Origin: Branchiibius sp. NY16-3462-2
GTDB lineage: Bacteria; Actinomycetota; Actinomycetes; Actinomycetales; Dermatophilaceae
NCBI RefSeq assembly: GCF_001594145.1
Contig: NZ_LVCF01000001.1
Coordinates: forward strand, 62,001 to 126,000
DNA: 64,000 nucleotides
Direction of reading: 5' to 3'
Below are positions 62,389-64,000 of the stretch, piece by piece. The notes under the pieces are model-generated. The model did no database searches. It was not told the DNA's origin and saw only the letters and a program-made list of their open reading frames with translations. Each line of letters starts with the position of its first letter. The stretch's first letter is position 1. The translations under genes were made by a program, and so were the position numbers.

Positions 62389-63737
62389 CGCGTCTGCTCG
62401 GACGACACGTCTGAGATCACAAACTTGATCTTTCCACCGGTATACGGAAGATCATCGACATACTCAACGATCACCGGCACCTCCCGCCCAATCCGCTCTC
62501 GTAACCCCTCGACCACGCCGTCTATCTGTTGGTCCGCATCAGGCGCCCCGCCACGAACCACCCTCACCACGATGGAGTAGTCCGATCGCTGATGGATCTG
62601 AAACATCTCTACTGCCTCGGGAATGTCACTGAACATCGCAAGAAGGCGGTGGTTCATGGAGCGCCCGCTTGGCAACCGGAGGACATCGGTAGTGCGGCCG
62701 TCGACCGGCGCCATGCGAGGCAAAGATATGCCGCAAGGGCAGATGCCTTCTAGCAGCATTCCCCGATCTCCGTTCCGATAGCGAATGAGAGGGAATACTC
62801 GATTAGTGAGATCCGTGATGACGAGGTCGCCCACCTCGCCTGGCGGCAAGGGTTTGCCGTCTGGATCGACGACCTCAATACGGCGCACATCAGCGAAGGT
62901 GTGTAGACCAGCATGGGCTGCGCATTCACCGGCCATCCAACCGAATTCCGAGCCCCTGTACTCGTCATAAACTGGGCAACCGAAGACTGACTCGAGACGA
63001 TTGCGCGCAGCCTGCGTCAGAGGTGCTGCCGTCGTTGCCAATGCCTTCAATGACGGGAAACGCGCACCGTGGGACTCCACATACCCGGCAAACTCGAGCA
63101 TCGCCCCGACATATCCCTCTAGAAGCGCCGGCTTTGTCTTCTGCAACTCGCCGAGAAACGTCTGCATAGATTCTTCGGAAATAAGTGCCGCGTCAAGGTA
63201 GCGCTGCCGGGTCGGCCACCAAGCAGCTGCATTCTTTAGATCCTCCTTCCAGCCGAAGCCCCATCGGGCCACCCTTGCCAAGTTGTCCCATGGCTGCACA
63301 CCCCACCACGAGTACATCCGCCAGCTGAGAGCCAGGGATGGAACACGGGCATCGTGGGCGGTCCGCAGTGGTTGACCCGTACTACCGCCGGTTAACGCCT
63401 TTCGCTGATACTTCGGCTGTGCCTCATCTGAGAAGAAGTCAGGCGCGTTCTCCTTGACCACCGTTCTATCGATGATGGGTAGCTGCGACCAAGCTAAGGG
63501 ATCATCAAGGTCGACTTTTTCTATTCCTAATTCGGAGTAGTGACGGCGATAAAAGGACGTGTGAGTTATGGCAAAGCGGGCTATTTCGCTGGCTCGCTGT
63601 TGCTGGAGCTGTGCTAGCTCTTCAACCGAAAGTGTCTGGTTGCGCATGAGTTCGTCGTAGAACCGTCCGGCGCCGCGGCGGACGGTGCCGGTCTTGACCG
63701 AGAAAGCTACTTGCCTCAGCGATTGGTCGCTCTTCAT
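62385..63737 (-). CDS. Phenylacetate-CoA ligase-like (CapK/PaaK family) adenylate-forming enzyme
   Basis: A 450-residue ANL-superfamily relative of the CapK branch, found in capsule and exopolysaccharide clusters. The phosphate loop is ALTGGSTGQPL, the adenylate motif YDEYRGSEFGW, the later motif YRNGDRGML, and the C-terminal hinge Lys is in YTGGKIKFVI. A four-Cys pair GECAAH and CPCG may bind a structural metal. The ATG at 63737 has CGGAGG upstream. AT content and codon use are clearly higher than in neighbouring housekeeping genes, suggesting transfer. The real substrate is unknown. Confidence 0.85.
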   Translation of the reverse strand: MKSDQSLRQVAFSVKTGTVRRGAGRFYDELMRNQTLSVEELAQLQQQRASEIARFAITHTSFYRRHYSELGIEKVDLDDPLAWSQLPIIDRTVVKENAPDFFSDEAQPKYQRKALTGGSTGQPLRTAHDARVPSLALSWRMYSWWGVQPWDNLARVARWGFGWKEDLKNAAAWWPTRQRYLDAALISEESMQTFLGELQKTKPALLEGYVGAMLEFAGYVESHGARFPSLKALATTAAPLTQAARNRLESVFGCPVYDEYRGSEFGWMAGECAAHAGLHTFADVRRIEVVDPDGKPLPPGEVGDLVITDLTNRVFPLIRYRNGDRGMLLEGICPCGISLPRMAPVDGRTTDVLRLPSGRSMNHRLLAMFSDIPEAVEMFQIHQRSDYSIVVRVVRGGAPDADQQIDGVVEGLRERIGREVPVIVEYVDDLPYTGGKIKFVISDVSSEQTR

Positions 63738-64000
63738 CTCACAATCCTCCGCATACCAAGTTCATCCAGATAGCGCATCTGGGTCAAGAACGACCTAGTC
63801 ATTCGAACCGACGATGTCGCCACCATGGGTACCGAGCCGGTGGCCAGGTGCGGCGGTCAACTGCTTCCCGGGCGGGATAGCCCTTCCCTTCTCCGCACGA
63901 TCGTTTGGCCGCCGCAGACCCATCGGCACAGATGTGCCCGTCTGAGGTTTCTGAGTTGATAGTTTCGCACGAGCCGAACCGTCCCATCGTATTTTCGTCG
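63738..64000 (-). other. Right edge: no confident gene
   Basis: 263 bp before the CapK-like gene. On the minus strand one frame is open from the edge to a TAG at 63797-63795 (67 codons, ending HRLGTHGGDIVGSND) and could be the tail of a gene mostly outside the window; another frame holds a 62-codon ORF. Neither has a recognisable domain. A short frame ending MRYLDELGMRRIVR overlaps the CapK-like start (ATGA). I cannot choose among them. Confidence 0.25.

Overview
The window is high-GC actinobacterial chromosome. The evidence is a NucS mismatch endonuclease, MurT/GatD lipid II amidation, a single-chain Kgd/OdhA 2-oxoglutarate decarboxylase, an actinobacterial Rho with a large disordered insertion, DUF222-HNH and DUF559 proteins, and the order lysA-hom-thrC-thrB-rho-rpmE-prfA-prmC-sua5-wecA-atp, which matches Mycobacterium tuberculosis Rv1293-Rv1312. 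nucS, a methylmalonyl-CoA epimerase and a thiolase also have counterparts near Rv1321-Rv1323. The style suggests Micrococcales, perhaps a Dermacoccaceae or Intrasporangiaceae relative. That family-level placement is inference only.

Left part (1-11.2 kb): small housekeeping genes (GNAT, thiamine-binding protein, TPR protein, DUF222-HNH), then an acyl-CoA and propionate theme: MeaB, thiolase, methylmalonyl-CoA epimerase, two-domain 3-hydroxyacyl-CoA dehydrogenase and PduO-type cobalamin adenosyltransferase. Methylmalonyl-CoA mutase itself is not in the window. nucS, a GH1 glycosidase and a STAS protein lie among them. Centre (11.2-40.3 kb): the conserved minus-strand block lysA to atp. It is interrupted twice by plus-strand genes. 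Between rho and rpmE sit a Tat-exported amidase, a DUF4262 protein and a Tat-exported surface protein. Between atpD and atpC sit terC, murT, gatD, an EamA-like transporter and a HIT-like gene. atpC therefore has its own promoter, and atpD is followed by a hairpin.

Right part (40.4-64 kb): tRNA-Arg(CCG), a holin-like membrane protein, a DUF559 gene bracketed by two pairs of a 29-bp repeat (both pairs at a 52-bp period), a complete potassium operon (small membrane ORF-kdpF-A-B-C-D-E), paired TlyC/CNNM-type proteins, an ABC exporter, a CYTH-CHAD polyphosphate protein, a nucleotidyltransferase fused to a PqqD/RRE-like domain, kgd, and finally a glycosyltransferase and a CapK/PaaK-like ligase. The last two look like the start of a surface-polysaccharide locus running off the window.

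Regulation visible in the sequence: at least nine genes have a TANNNT -10 element 6-7 nt before the start codon and no Shine-Dalgarno, the signature of leaderless transcripts. One pair (mce and thiolase) shares overlapping divergent -10 elements. A perfect TGTGA-N6-TCACA site sits about 41 bp upstream of the predicted atp operon start, the position of a class II Crp/GlxR activator. The kdp operon has a 22-bp-spaced direct repeat upstream.
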